Origin: Paraflavitalea sp. CAU 1676
GTDB lineage: Bacteria > Bacteroidota > Bacteroidia > Chitinophagales > Chitinophagaceae
Direction of reading: 5' to 3'
Assembly (NCBI RefSeq): GCF_029223285.1
Contig: NZ_JARHUJ010000006.1
Coordinates: 62,001-126,000 of the forward strand
DNA: 64,000 nucleotides
Shown: in pieces, positions 49,682-57,849 of the stretch
How positions within the stretch are numbered: the stretch's first letter is position 1
Layout of the letters: each line of letters starts with the position of its first letter
The notes under the pieces: generated by a model
What the model saw: the letters and a program-made list of their open reading frames with translations, nothing else
The model's database searches: none
What the model was told of the DNA's origin: nothing
Made by a program: the position numbers and the translations under genes

Positions 49682-50266
49682 ATGCTTCAGTATTTTATCA
49701 TCTACAAACCATTCCAGGTACTTACCCAGTTCACATCGGAAGGCGCTAAGCGCACTTTAAAGGATTACTTCAATGTGCCGGCAGACGTGTATCCTGTTGG
49801 ACGGCTCGATTACGATAGCGAGGGGTTATTGTTGCTTACCAATGATAAACAACTCAACCATCGGTTGCTGGATCCCAGGTATGCACATGAACGGGAATAC
49901 TGGGTACAGGTGGAAGGTACCATAACTGTAAAGGCAACCCAGGTGCTTGCAGCTGGTGTCAGTATAACAGTTGATGGTAAGGCATACCGCACGAAGCCCT
50001 GTATCGCAAATGTCTTTGACCCGCCGCCGGCTGTGCCGGATCGTAACCCTCCTATCCGATACCGCAAATCGGTCCCGGACAGCTGGCTACGACTTATCCT
50101 TACCGAAGGAAAAAACAGGCAGGTTCGTAAAATGACTGCCCAGGCTGGCTTCCCGACCCTTAGGCTGATCCGTTACCGGATAGAGAGGCTAACGGCAGCA
50201 GGTTTACAACCTGGCGACATGCGCGAATTGACCCGCTCGGTCGTATATGAAGCCCTATTCTCTTAA
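49682..50266 (+). CDS. RsuA/RluE-type pseudouridine synthase
   Basis: A 194-residue enzyme that isomerises uridine in rRNA. It has YFIIYKPFQVLTQFT, the catalytic motif VGRLDYDSEGLLLLTND with the active Asp, RLLDPRYAHEREYWVQVEG, and LTEGKNRQVRKMTAQAGFPTL shown in family order. There is no N-terminal S4 domain, as in RluE-like members. The ATG at 49682 sits one base after the T-run of an intrinsic terminator, which is an unusual arrangement. Confidence 0.93.
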   Translation: MLQYFIIYKPFQVLTQFTSEGAKRTLKDYFNVPADVYPVGRLDYDSEGLLLLTNDKQLNHRLLDPRYAHEREYWVQVEGTITVKATQVLAAGVSITVDGKAYRTKPCIANVFDPPPAVPDRNPPIRYRKSVPDSWLRLILTEGKNRQVRKMTAQAGFPTLRLIRYRIERLTAAGLQPGDMRELTRSVVYEALFS

Positions 50267-50319
50267 TTGCTCACTAACAACTATAAACTAATTCCTTACC
50301 TTGCTGTAAAATCCATAAT

Positions 50320-51195
50320 ATGCTGAAATCTATGACCGGTTTTGGAAGAGCAGAGCAAACTGTAGGTGATAAGACATTCCTTGTGGATATCAAATCACTG
50401 AATGGAAAGCAGTTTGAGCTTTCCTTAAAAATGCCTGCCTTTTTAAAGCCCTTTGAATTTGATATCCGTGCCTTGCTGTCTAAAAAGCTGGGGCGTGGTA
50501 CTGTAGACTGTACCATCAGCTTGAAGGAAAGCGGTGCTGCCAAGCCAGTAAGCATCAATACTGATCTTGCCAAAGCATATTATAAACCAATCGCGGAACT
50601 TTCGAAAGAGCTGGCGCTTGACCCTGCTCATATTTTGAGTACGCTGATCAAGTTGCCGGAAGTAATTACCCCAACCGGCGAAACGTTAACACCCTCGGAA
50701 TGGGAAGCTTTTGAAAAGGTGGTCGAGAGCGCCATCAACAACCTCAACACCCACAGACAGGAAGAAGGGAAGGTTCTCCAACAGGACCTGTTGCTACGCA
50801 TTACCAATATCCGCAAACAGCAGGAGCAGGTGATACAGTTGGAGCCCTTACGAAAACAAAAGATCAAGGACGGCCTGGTCAAAGTGCTGGAAGAAAATGT
50901 GGGCAAGGAAAATTACGACCCCAACAGACTTGAGCAGGAACTGATCTATTATATTGAAAAGATCGACCTCACTGAAGAACAGGTTCGCCTTAAAAACCAT
51001 TGCGACTATTTTGTTTCTATTCTGGAGGAACAGGATGAAAATAAGGGTAAGAAATTATCGTTCATATTGCAGGAAATTGGTCGCGAGATCAACACTACGG
51101 GTGCCAAGGCTTACGATTCCAGCATCCAAAAATGTGTGGTGATGATGAAAGACGAGATGGAAAAGGCTAAAGAACAGGTATTAAACGTACTTTAA
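50320..51195 (+). CDS. YicC family protein (endoribonuclease-like)
   Basis: A 291-residue cytosolic protein. N-terminal YicC domain opens MLKSMTGFGRAE and continues DIKSLNGKQFELSLKMP with RALLSKKLGRGTVDCTI; the C-terminal DUF1732 domain shows NRLEQELIYYIEKIDLTEEQVRL, HCDYF and GKKLSFILQEIGREINT, then TGAKAYDSSIQKCVV. E. coli YicC is reported to be an endoribonuclease affecting small RNAs; activity here is by family. Upstream TACCTTGC is a partial promoter match. Confidence 0.94.
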   Translation: MLKSMTGFGRAEQTVGDKTFLVDIKSLNGKQFELSLKMPAFLKPFEFDIRALLSKKLGRGTVDCTISLKESGAAKPVSINTDLAKAYYKPIAELSKELALDPAHILSTLIKLPEVITPTGETLTPSEWEAFEKVVESAINNLNTHRQEEGKVLQQDLLLRITNIRKQQEQVIQLEPLRKQKIKDGLVKVLEENVGKENYDPNRLEQELIYYIEKIDLTEEQVRLKNHCDYFVSILEEQDENKGKKLSFILQEIGREINTTGAKAYDSSIQKCVVMMKDEMEKAKEQVLNVL

Positions 51196-51257
51196 GCTGG
51201 TGGTATGGGGGCAGCTGTCAGCCAAATCACCGGGCTGTCTCCCTTCCATCCCGACTC

Positions 51258-51287
51258 TTGCGACATATAGCCCGATATGTATATTTG
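51258..51287 (+). promoter_or_regulatory. Promoter of gldH
   Basis: TTG at 51258-51260, a 19-base spacer, and TATATTTG (exact TAnnTTTG) at 51280-51287. Transcription should begin near 51292, downstream of the ATG at 51277, so that ATG cannot be the start. Confidence 0.65.
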
Positions 51288-51303
51288 TCTAAAATATTTT
51301 CCA

Positions 51304-51795
51304 TTGAAAAGGACCCGCCAGTTTCGTATTCTGCCCTTTACCTTCCTCATTTCCGGCATGTTGTTGATTGCATCCTGTGCCACGGTAGATGTTTTTGAAA
51401 AGAATGTGGCTATTCCCAATCATGCCTGGAGCAGCCAGTTCACTCCCGAGATCAACTTCGACATCACCGATACAGTAAGCCTTTATAACATCTTCGTTGT
51501 GGTACGACATACCGATGCCTACCGTTATAAGAATATCTGGATGAACCTGACCATCCAGCAACCTGACAGTACCTCCAGGACAGAAAAGCTGGAGCTGCAA
51601 CTGGCTACCGATAGTAAGGGCTGGCTGGGTACCGGAATGGACGACATCTACGAACACCGCATTGCCGTAACGTCCTTACAGCGCCCGGTACCTCTCAAAA
51701 GAGGCACTTATCGCTTTAAGCTTACCAATGTAATGCGCGAAGACCCATTGGAACACGTAATGAACGTGGGTATCCGGGTAGAGAAAGCGAAATAA
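51304..51795 (+). CDS. gldH: Gliding motility lipoprotein GldH
   Basis: A 163-residue outer-membrane lipoprotein needed for gliding in Flavobacterium johnsoniae and linked to the T9SS. From a TTG start the signal peptide reads KRTRQFRILPFTFLISG and ends LLIASC, the lipidation Cys. GldH-like blocks follow: VFEKNVAIPNHAWSSQF, FDITDTVSLYNIFVVVRHTD, YKNIWMNLTI, KGWLGTGMDDIYEHRI, and L(K)RGTYRFKLTNVMREDPL. I moved the start from the ATG at 51277 to TTG at 51304 because the promoter -7 box lies between them and the shorter form begins at a normal signal peptide. The kinase gene follows after 6 bases. Confidence 0.88.
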   Translation: MKRTRQFRILPFTFLISGMLLIASCATVDVFEKNVAIPNHAWSSQFTPEINFDITDTVSLYNIFVVVRHTDAYRYKNIWMNLTIQQPDSTSRTEKLELQLATDSKGWLGTGMDDIYEHRIAVTSLQRPVPLKRGTYRFKLTNVMREDPLEHVMNVGIRVEKAK

Positions 51796-51801
51796 TCAAC
51801 C

Positions 51802-52776
51802 ATGGATGCCGCCTCCAAGAAAAGACTTTACTTCATCAGCTCCATTTACTGGTTCCTGCTCCTGTACGTTATAGCGGTATTGGTTTGGTGGTTCATCGCC
51901 CTCGAGATCCAGAACCGCAAAATGACGAGCTATAAACTCAATGAACTTAAACTGGACGATCCTGGTTACCAGGCCCGCTACGATCAGATCAACGAAGAGA
52001 AAAGGCGGAAAACAGCTTCCTATATCGGTGAGGGCATCACCTTCCTGGGGCTGACGCTGGTGGGGGCCTTTTTTGTTTACCGTACTTTCAGACGCCAACT
52101 TAATTTTCAGCAGCAGCAGCAGAACTTTATGATGACGGTGACCCACGAGCTGAAGACCCCGATCGCCGTAGCTAAACTAAACCTCGAAACGCTCCAAAAG
52201 CATTCTCTCGAAGAAAGCAAAAGACAAAAAGTGCTGCAGATGACGGTCACGGAAGTGAACCGCCTTAATACGCTCGTTAATAATATCCTCGTTTCGGCCC
52301 AGCTCGAAGCCGGCCGCCATCGGGTGTCGGACGAAGAACTTGACTTCTCGGACCTGGTTAAAACGAGTTTCTCCGACTTTCAACAGCGCTTTCCCGACAG
52401 AACATGGGAGCTGGATGTGGAAGCAGAGATCGACCTGAAAGGCGATCCCCTTTTATTGCAGATCCTCGTGAACAACCTGCTTGAGAATGCCATGAAGTAT
52501 TCTCCCAAGGACAAGCGTATCTTCTGCAAACTTCATCAGCACGGAAAGCAGGTGATCCTGGAAGTGATCGACGAAGGACCTGGCATCCCGGATGCCGAAA
52601 AGAAAAAGGTGTTTGAAAAATTCTACCGCATCGGGAACGAAAATACCCGCACGGCAAAGGGCACCGGCCTGGGCCTGTACCTGTGTCATAAAATTGCAAA
52701 AGATCACCATGGGAATATCCGGTTGACTGATAATACTCCAACCGGCTGTACCTTTAGCGTTAGCTTTAATAAGTAA
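51802..52776 (+). CDS. Sensor histidine kinase (HisKA type)
   Basis: A 324-residue membrane kinase with two helices (about 12-36 and 76-95) enclosing a short periplasmic loop of about 40 residues. The H-box is MMTVTHELKTPIAVAKLNLE with H115; the catalytic domain has NNLLENAMKYS (N box), DEGPGIPD (G1), FYRIGNENTRTAKGTGLGLYL (F/G2, shown in family order). The small sensor loop suggests membrane or envelope sensing. The cognate OmpR-type regulator lies 9 bases downstream, and gldH just upstream. Confidence 0.95.
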   Translation: MDAASKKRLYFISSIYWFLLLYVIAVLVWWFIALEIQNRKMTSYKLNELKLDDPGYQARYDQINEEKRRKTASYIGEGITFLGLTLVGAFFVYRTFRRQLNFQQQQQNFMMTVTHELKTPIAVAKLNLETLQKHSLEESKRQKVLQMTVTEVNRLNTLVNNILVSAQLEAGRHRVSDEELDFSDLVKTSFSDFQQRFPDRTWELDVEAEIDLKGDPLLLQILVNNLLENAMKYSPKDKRIFCKLHQHGKQVILEVIDEGPGIPDAEKKKVFEKFYRIGNENTRTAKGTGLGLYLCHKIAKDHHGNIRLTDNTPTGCTFSVSFNK

Positions 52777-52785
52777 ATTCCTACC

Positions 52786-53487
52786 ATGAGTACAAGGCCG
52801 TCCATTTTGCTGGTTGAAGATGAAGAAAACCTTCATGAAGCGCTAAAACTTAACCTGGAGCTGGAAGGATATGAAGTAACCTCTGCCTTTACGGGTAGCG
52901 AAGCGCTGCAAAAGGTGCAGGATGAATACTTTGACCTGTTGATCCTCGACGTGATGTTGCCGGAGCTGGATGGCATTGCCGTTACCGAAACCATCAGGGT
53001 ACAGAACAATGAAGTTCCCATCCTTATACTCAGCGCCAAGAACGCCAGCTCCGACAGGGTACTGGGGCTGAAGAAAGGAGCAGACGACTATCTGACCAAG
53101 CCCTTTAACCTGGAAGAACTGTTATTGCGTGTGCAAAAGCTGATCGATAAGAACAAGAAGATGCTGGACAAAGATTCGGTGGGTGACACTTACAGTTTTG
53201 GTGACAACGTGATCGACTTTAAAGCGCAGGAGGCGACGACCAAAGATGGGGAACGTATTCAGTTAAGCAAGAAGGAAGCTATGCTGCTGAAACTGCTGAT
53301 CGAGAACAAGAACGAAGTGGTGCCCCGCGAAAAGATACTGCAAACGGTGTGGGGTTACAACGTATACCCTACTACCCGAACGATCGATAACTTCATCCTT
53401 AATTTCCGCAAATACTTCGAGGCAGACAGCCGCAATCCTGAATATTTCCACTCGGTAAGAGGGGTTGGCTATAAGTACACTGAATAG
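52786..53487 (+). CDS. OmpR/PhoB-family response regulator
   Basis: A 233-residue regulator. Receiver: EDEEN acidic patch, D55 in LLILDVMLPELDG, ILSAKNASSDRV, and Lys in YLTKPFNLEELL. Winged-helix effector (about 130-233): ISF-like DFKAQEATTKDGERIQLSKKEA with LLKLLIENKNEVVPREKIL, VWGYNVYPTTRTIDNFI and the closing VRGVGYKYTE. It partners the kinase just upstream. Its stop directly abuts the convergent batD stop (53487/53488). Confidence 0.96.
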   Translation: MSTRPSILLVEDEENLHEALKLNLELEGYEVTSAFTGSEALQKVQDEYFDLLILDVMLPELDGIAVTETIRVQNNEVPILILSAKNASSDRVLGLKKGADDYLTKPFNLEELLLRVQKLIDKNKKMLDKDSVGDTYSFGDNVIDFKAQEATTKDGERIQLSKKEAMLLKLLIENKNEVVPREKILQTVWGYNVYPTTRTIDNFILNFRKYFEADSRNPEYFHSVRGVGYKYTE

Positions 53488-55293
53488 TTATGCCTGCTGC
53501 ATTTGTTGCAGCAGCTCCCTGCTTTGGTAGAATATCCTTTTCATATCATCCACCTGCTCGCCCGGCGTATATAACGCCCATTCACATTCATTCAACACGG
53601 CTACAAGTCCCTGTATTGTTTCGGCAGGAATCCCTTTTGCCGATAATACCTGGGCAATATTTTGTTTATTCAAGGCCGAAGGCGTTACCAGGCATTTATC
53701 GGCTATTACCTTCCAGAGGGACTGCTGTATCTCCTGGCAAAACAATCGCTTGTTGCTTTGTTGTAAGGCATCACGAGCGGCAGACAACCTTTCGTCCGGG
53801 CTGAACTCCTTTGGCGCAGGAGGAGTCGTCTCTTCGGTTTTGGCAACGGGCGGTTTTGGCTGTCGCTTGATTTTCCGGATCTGCCACGACTGGTAAAATA
53901 TCCAGCCGGCAATACCTAATACGATGGCCGCAAAGAAATACAGGTGTTTGGGAATACCTTTTTGATCGTTCATCGTAAGGCTGGTATTCCTTTCTTCCAT
54001 TTCGGCTTTGCTGGCGCCTGGCAGTATCTCCATGGTTACAGGTTCGCTGGAGGCTGTTTTGTACTGTTTCAATTCCGGATCGTAGTAGGATAACTCAACA
54101 GCCGGGATGATACATTTCCCGGTGTCGGGCGCGGCAAAAGTGTATTCAAACTCTTTATTGCCTGTTAGTGGAAATACATACTTGTTCACATTTTCCCTAA
54201 CGGCCGGATCGGCAGTGTCTACCCCCTTCGGCCATTGAACAGCCGGTGCCGTGAGCAGGTTAAGGTTACCAGTACCGGATATGACTACCTGTATCTTTAC
54301 GAGATCACCCTGCCGGATGGGTGTTTTGGGCGCATTCACCGCCAGTGTAAATCTCCCAACTGCACCTGCGTAATGGGCAGGCTGACTATCGACAGGCACC
54401 GCCCTTATGGTCATCTCTACGGGGTCGGACTTTACAGATACCGGATAGTCAGCCGCCGTCCATCCCCCCGCTTCCGCATCCCTTTTCCGGAAATGGATCA
54501 TGCCTTCCACTTCTGCGGGATCGAGGCTAAATGTTCCTTCCTGCAGCGGTATCAGTTGCACTTTACGTATTATGTTGACATAATAAGCCTTCCCTTTGTA
54601 TACTTCCACCTCCTGCTTATTATCATATCCATCTACCATTTCGATCACACTGAAGCCGTTTAAGGAAGGCCGTTTGGTAACCTGCGCAGTGGTGCTCAGT
54701 CTTGAATAGGCCTTGTAAACAGCCATCACGGGCTCCCCTACGAAGCAGCTTGTTTTATTGACTTCTGTGCGCAAAAAGAAATTGCGGTGAATTTCTTCGG
54801 TTACATCCTCTCCTGGTTGCAGTTCGGTAGCCGATTCCATATCAACCTCTTCCGCAGGTGAGGGATTAGCGGATGAAAGACCGGTACGCTGTATCGTGAT
54901 TTTTACTGCCTCCGACTTCATTTTCCTGCCATCTATAATGGCTACTGCTCCCGGAATGGTAAAACGTCCACTACGCCTGGGGGATAGAATGACGACTTTT
55001 GAGTAAGACTCCACCAGCTTCCTGGTTTGCCCCTGTATGAGGGTGGAGCTATGGTCTTCGAAAGAACCCTCCACCCGGAAGTCGGCAAACTCTGGTATCC
55101 GGAAATCCTGTACATTCCGGGCATTTTCAATTACGTATTGAACCTGAAATGTTTGAGGGAACTGGATGGTAGCTTCATTGACCTGGGTGTAGAATTTAAC
55201 CTGCCCGTTTGCGATCTGCAATCCCAAGAGGCAAACCCACAATAGTAGAGTATGTAATTTTACGCTGATAGTGAACAGTTTTTGTGCCGGCAA
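53488..55293 (-). CDS. batD: BatD family protein, orphan copy
   Basis: A protein of about 601 residues with a signal peptide (ending LQIANG), several beta-sandwich repeats (VNEATIQFPQTFQVQYVIEN; SGRFTIPGAVAIIDGRKMKS; NKTSCFVGEPVMAVYKAYSR; PIRQGDLVKIQVVISGTGNLN), a membrane helix (about 445-463, FFAAIVLGIAGWIFYQ) and a C-terminal cytoplasmic helical domain. BatD belongs to the Bacteroidota Bat (aerotolerance) group, normally beside BatA, BatB and BatC; none is adjacent. There is no ATG: TTG at 55308 overlaps a TATATTTG promoter box, so the TTG at 55293, downstream of the inferred RNA start, is preferred. The start is uncertain by these 15 bases. Confidence 0.87.
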   Translation of the reverse strand: MPAQKLFTISVKLHTLLLWVCLLGLQIANGQVKFYTQVNEATIQFPQTFQVQYVIENARNVQDFRIPEFADFRVEGSFEDHSSTLIQGQTRKLVESYSKVVILSPRRSGRFTIPGAVAIIDGRKMKSEAVKITIQRTGLSSANPSPAEEVDMESATELQPGEDVTEEIHRNFFLRTEVNKTSCFVGEPVMAVYKAYSRLSTTAQVTKRPSLNGFSVIEMVDGYDNKQEVEVYKGKAYYVNIIRKVQLIPLQEGTFSLDPAEVEGMIHFRKRDAEAGGWTAADYPVSVKSDPVEMTIRAVPVDSQPAHYAGAVGRFTLAVNAPKTPIRQGDLVKIQVVISGTGNLNLLTAPAVQWPKGVDTADPAVRENVNKYVFPLTGNKEFEYTFAAPDTGKCIIPAVELSYYDPELKQYKTASSEPVTMEILPGASKAEMEERNTSLTMNDQKGIPKHLYFFAAIVLGIAGWIFYQSWQIRKIKRQPKPPVAKTEETTPPAPKEFSPDERLSAARDALQQSNKRLFCQEIQQSLWKVIADKCLVTPSALNKQNIAQVLSAKGIPAETIQGLVAVLNECEWALYTPGEQVDDMKRIFYQSRELLQQMQQA

Positions 55294-55305
55294 CTGGCCG
55301 GTAGA

Positions 55306-55313
55306 CAAATATA
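55306..55313 (-). promoter_or_regulatory. Candidate -7 promoter box of batD
   Basis: The minus strand reads TATATTTG, an exact TAnnTTTG match. It overlaps the upstream TTG start candidate; no -33 TTG is seen at the right distance. Confidence 0.4.
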
Positions 55314-55384
55314 AATTTTGCGGCCAAGGCTTTCCTGATTTGTTGACGTTAAATGTCAGTTAAAGGATGAGCGGTTGCAGCCGG

Positions 55385-56086
55385 TTATAAATCACCCAGT
55401 TGGGGCCGAAGGATGATATCCTCCACACAGGCCTGTGGTGAAAGTTGAGTAGCGGCGTAAACCATGGTAACGATATCCTTTGCTTCCATGATCCGCCTGG
55501 GGTCGACACCACTCCCAGCCCAGGAATCGGTATAGGCTGCTCCCGGATACACCGCGGTGACTTTAATACCATGAGGCTTCATTTCTTCCCGCAGGTTGCG
55601 GGAAAAACCGGCCAGCGCATATTTACTGATGCTATAAGCGCCCCCGTTGGCATAGGCCTGCAGGGATGCTATAGAACACATATTAAATATGTGACCGCTT
55701 TTCTGCTGCATCATTTGAGCGATCAGGGTGCGGGTTACATGGTAGGCGCTGAAAAGGTTTACATTCAGCATGTGTTCCAGCGTTCCTTCCGGCTCATTGT
55801 GCACGCTTCCGGGATCAAAAAGTCCGGCATTGTTGATCAATACATCTACGGGAACACCAAATCCCAGGACCCAATTACCGAAGGCCTTTGCCTGCTCTTT
55901 GACCGAGAGGTCAAAGGCATTTGCTTTTATTTGTACATCGGGATAAAACCGCATCAATTCCTCTACCGTTTTATACAGTTTCGTCTCATTACGCGAACAA
56001 ATGAACAGGTTATGTCCCTGAGCAGCAAATTGTTCGGCCAATGACCTGCCAAATCCTTTGGAGGCGCCTGTGATCACTACATTCAT
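55385..56086 (-). CDS. Short-chain dehydrogenase/reductase (SDR)
   Basis: A 233-residue NAD(P)-dependent oxidoreductase. NVVITGASKGFGRSLAEQFA is the dinucleotide-binding motif (TGxxxGxG), with LINNAGLFDPG (NAG), MCSIASLQAY (catalytic Ser) and YSISKYALAGFSRN (YxxxK). The substrate is unknown. TACCTTCG, one mismatch from the -7 box, precedes it in the 59-base gap to the divergent yjjG-type gene. Confidence 0.93.
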   Translation of the reverse strand: MNVVITGASKGFGRSLAEQFAAQGHNLFICSRNETKLYKTVEELMRFYPDVQIKANAFDLSVKEQAKAFGNWVLGFGVPVDVLINNAGLFDPGSVHNEPEGTLEHMLNVNLFSAYHVTRTLIAQMMQQKSGHIFNMCSIASLQAYANGGAYSISKYALAGFSRNLREEMKPHGIKVTAVYPGAAYTDSWAGSGVDPRRIMEAKDIVTMVYAATQLSPQACVEDIILRPQLGDL

Positions 56087-56133
56087 ACTTTGAAATTAGG
56101 TACACGAAGGTAGAAGATGGTCCCGAGACTTCT

Positions 56134-56141
56134 TATTTTTG
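56134..56141 (+). promoter_or_regulatory. -7 promoter box of the yjjG-type gene
   Basis: TATTTTTG is an exact TAnnTTTG match ending 4 bases before the ATG at 56146; the transcript is expected to be leaderless or nearly so. Confidence 0.55.
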
Positions 56142-56145
56142 CGAA

Positions 56146-56841
56146 ATGAAATACCAGCACCTCTTCTTTGATCTTGATCATACCCTGTGGGACTTTGAAG
56201 CCAACAGCCGCAAAACGCTGGGTGATATTTACGAAGAACTCTCGCTGCACACGAGAGGTATTCAGGATTTTGAGCTTTTCCATAAGAATTACCTGGTACA
56301 CAACGATAAATTATGGGCCCGTTACCGCAACGGGTATATCAAAGTAGATGAACTTCGGTGGAAAAGGATGTGGCTAACGTTGCTCGATTTCAAGATCGGC
56401 GATGAGAAGCTGGCGCGGCAAATGGGTGAGCGTTTCCTCGAATTGCTCCCCTCCCGTAATTTATTATTCCCGCATACGATCGAAATACTGGAGTACCTGC
56501 AAGGTAAAGGCTATCATCTGCACCTGATTACCAACGGCTTTGAAAATGTTCAACATAGCAAACTCAAGAATAGTGGTATTGATGGCTATTTTAAAGAAGT
56601 GATCACTTCTGAAGGCAGTAATAGTATCAAGCCCAATAAAGAGATTTTCGAGTATGCATTCAAACGGGCAAAAGCCCTGCCTGACCAGAGTATTATGCTG
56701 GGCGACAGCATCGAGGCCGATATCGAAGGCGCCATCAATGCCGGCATCGACCAGGTTTTTGTCAACCACCTTAATACCGAAACTACTTTACAACCCACCT
56801 ATACTGTTTATCACTTGCGTGAACTGGAACAGATCTTTTAA
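56146..56841 (+). CDS. YjjG-family HAD nucleotidase (noncanonical pyrimidine nucleotidase)
   Basis: A 231-residue HAD phosphatase. Motif I is FFDLDHTLWDF with D9 as nucleophile and D11 as acid/base; motif II is HLITNGF; motif III includes SIKPNKEIF with the Lys; motif IV is MLGDSIEADIEGAINAG. The helical cap (20-95) fits YjjG-type enzymes, which dephosphorylate non-canonical pyrimidine nucleoside monophosphates (house-cleaning). It is followed by a terminator-like hairpin. Confidence 0.93.
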   Translation: MKYQHLFFDLDHTLWDFEANSRKTLGDIYEELSLHTRGIQDFELFHKNYLVHNDKLWARYRNGYIKVDELRWKRMWLTLLDFKIGDEKLARQMGERFLELLPSRNLLFPHTIEILEYLQGKGYHLHLITNGFENVQHSKLKNSGIDGYFKEVITSEGSNSIKPNKEIFEYAFKRAKALPDQSIMLGDSIEADIEGAINAGIDQVFVNHLNTETTLQPTYTVYHLRELEQIF

Positions 56842-56864
56842 ATTAGAGATAACCCCAATAAAAA

Positions 56865-56885
56865 ATCCCGGCCTAAGGCCGGGAT
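56865..56885 (-). terminator. Terminator between yjjG-type gene and Cys/Lys-rich peptide gene
   Basis: ATCCCGGCC-TAA-GGCCGGGAT is a perfect 9-bp stem. On the minus strand it is followed by TTTTTTATT, so it chiefly ends the peptide gene (22 bases past its stop); on the plus strand it may also stop yjjG transcripts. Confidence 0.85.
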
Positions 56886-56906
56886 CAATACATTTTTGGT
56901 AAGGGA

Positions 56907-57065
56907 TTAAGCCTTTTTGGATTTGTTTTCCTTTTTGCAGCAGGCTTTAGCTTCTTTCTTAGAACATTTCTTGTCCTTCCCGCATTTTTTGCCACCACCT
57001 TCGTGGGCAAATGCAACACCGGATACCAGAAATGCTACCATGGCAAGCGTGATGATCTTCTTCAT
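56907..57065 (-). CDS. Small secreted Cys/Lys-rich peptide
   Basis: A 52-residue protein: signal peptide (1-20, MKKIITLAMVAFLVSGVAFA), then a mature part of about 32 residues beginning HEGGGKKCGKDKKC, with four Cys (C-x5-C and a CC pair), about 14 Lys and one His. Such composition suggests metal binding (copper or zinc) or an amyloid/envelope peptide; no family is recognised. It has its own terminator and lies 68 bases from psd; TATCTTTA upstream is one mismatch from a -7 box. The longer reading from 57116 adds 17 residues before the signal peptide and is unlikely. Confidence 0.75.
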   Translation of the reverse strand: MKKIITLAMVAFLVSGVAFAHEGGGKKCGKDKKCSKKEAKACCKKENKSKKA

Positions 57066-57133
57066 GTTAAGTATTTTAGACTTACTAAAGATAACAATTC
57101 GGGCCGTGACTTCCAATACCCGCGGCTTGACTA

Positions 57134-57790
57134 TTATAAAGTGGCAAGCACTGTTACACCGCCTTTTACCACTTCATTCAGCTTTACATTCACTTTAGTG
57201 CCTACTGGCAACAACAGATCCACCCGGCTGCCGAATTTAATAAATCCATATTCGGCGCTTTGTTCTACTTTTTGCCCTACAGTGAGGTAGTTAATGATCC
57301 GTTTGGCGAGGGCGCCGGCTATTTGCTTCACGAGTATTTCGCCTTTGGTATTGCGGATCACCACGGAATGACGCTCATTTTCTGTAGAGGACTTCGGGTG
57401 CCAGGCCACCAGGTATTTCCCCTTGTGGTACTGGTTGTACACTACTTCACCAGCTACAGGATTCCTGTTCTGATGAACGTTGGCGGGGCTCATGAATACG
57501 GATATCTGCAGTCTTTTGTCTTTGAAATACTCTTCATCAAAAACCTCTTCGATAACCACCACTTTACCGTCGGCGGGGCAAATGACCAATCCCTCGCCTT
57601 TGGTGAGCTGGCGGTTCGGCACCCTGAAAAACGAAATGATGAACAACAACAGGCCCAGGGTGATAATGAAGATAAGCCAGCTGAGCCAGGGAAGGCTGTA
57701 ACTGATTAGGTAAAATGAAAGGAGATTTATGACAGCAAAGATGATTGCAGTAATGAGTATGCTTTTGTATCCTTCCTTGTGTATGGTCAT
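57134..57790 (-). CDS. psd: Phosphatidylserine decarboxylase, short (Psd-related) type
   Basis: A 218-residue inner-membrane pyruvoyl enzyme making phosphatidylethanolamine. Two N-terminal helices (about 10-30 and 35-54) precede FFRVPNR, LVICPADGKVV, VFMSPANVHQNRNPVAGEV, STENERHSVVI and QIAGALAKRI, then the self-cleavage site in FIKFGSRVDLLLP (G187-S188), which would yield the pyruvoyl group on Ser188. The length is typical of the archaeal-type/short class. A TACATTTG box lies 20 bases upstream. It belongs with cdsA to one phospholipid region. Confidence 0.95.
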   Translation of the reverse strand: MTIHKEGYKSILITAIIFAVINLLSFYLISYSLPWLSWLIFIITLGLLLFIISFFRVPNRQLTKGEGLVICPADGKVVVIEEVFDEEYFKDKRLQISVFMSPANVHQNRNPVAGEVVYNQYHKGKYLVAWHPKSSTENERHSVVIRNTKGEILVKQIAGALAKRIINYLTVGQKVEQSAEYGFIKFGSRVDLLLPVGTKVNVKLNEVVKGGVTVLATL

Positions 57791-57810
57791 TGAGTATAGA
57801 GTTAAGATTG

Positions 57811-57818
57811 CAAATGTA
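57811..57818 (-). promoter_or_regulatory. -7 promoter box of psd
   Basis: The minus strand reads TACATTTG, an exact TAnnTTTG match, in the 59-base gap between cdsA and psd; leader about 15 nt. Confidence 0.5.
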
Positions 57819-57849
57819 ATTAATTAGAAATTAAAGCCTTTTTGAAGGG

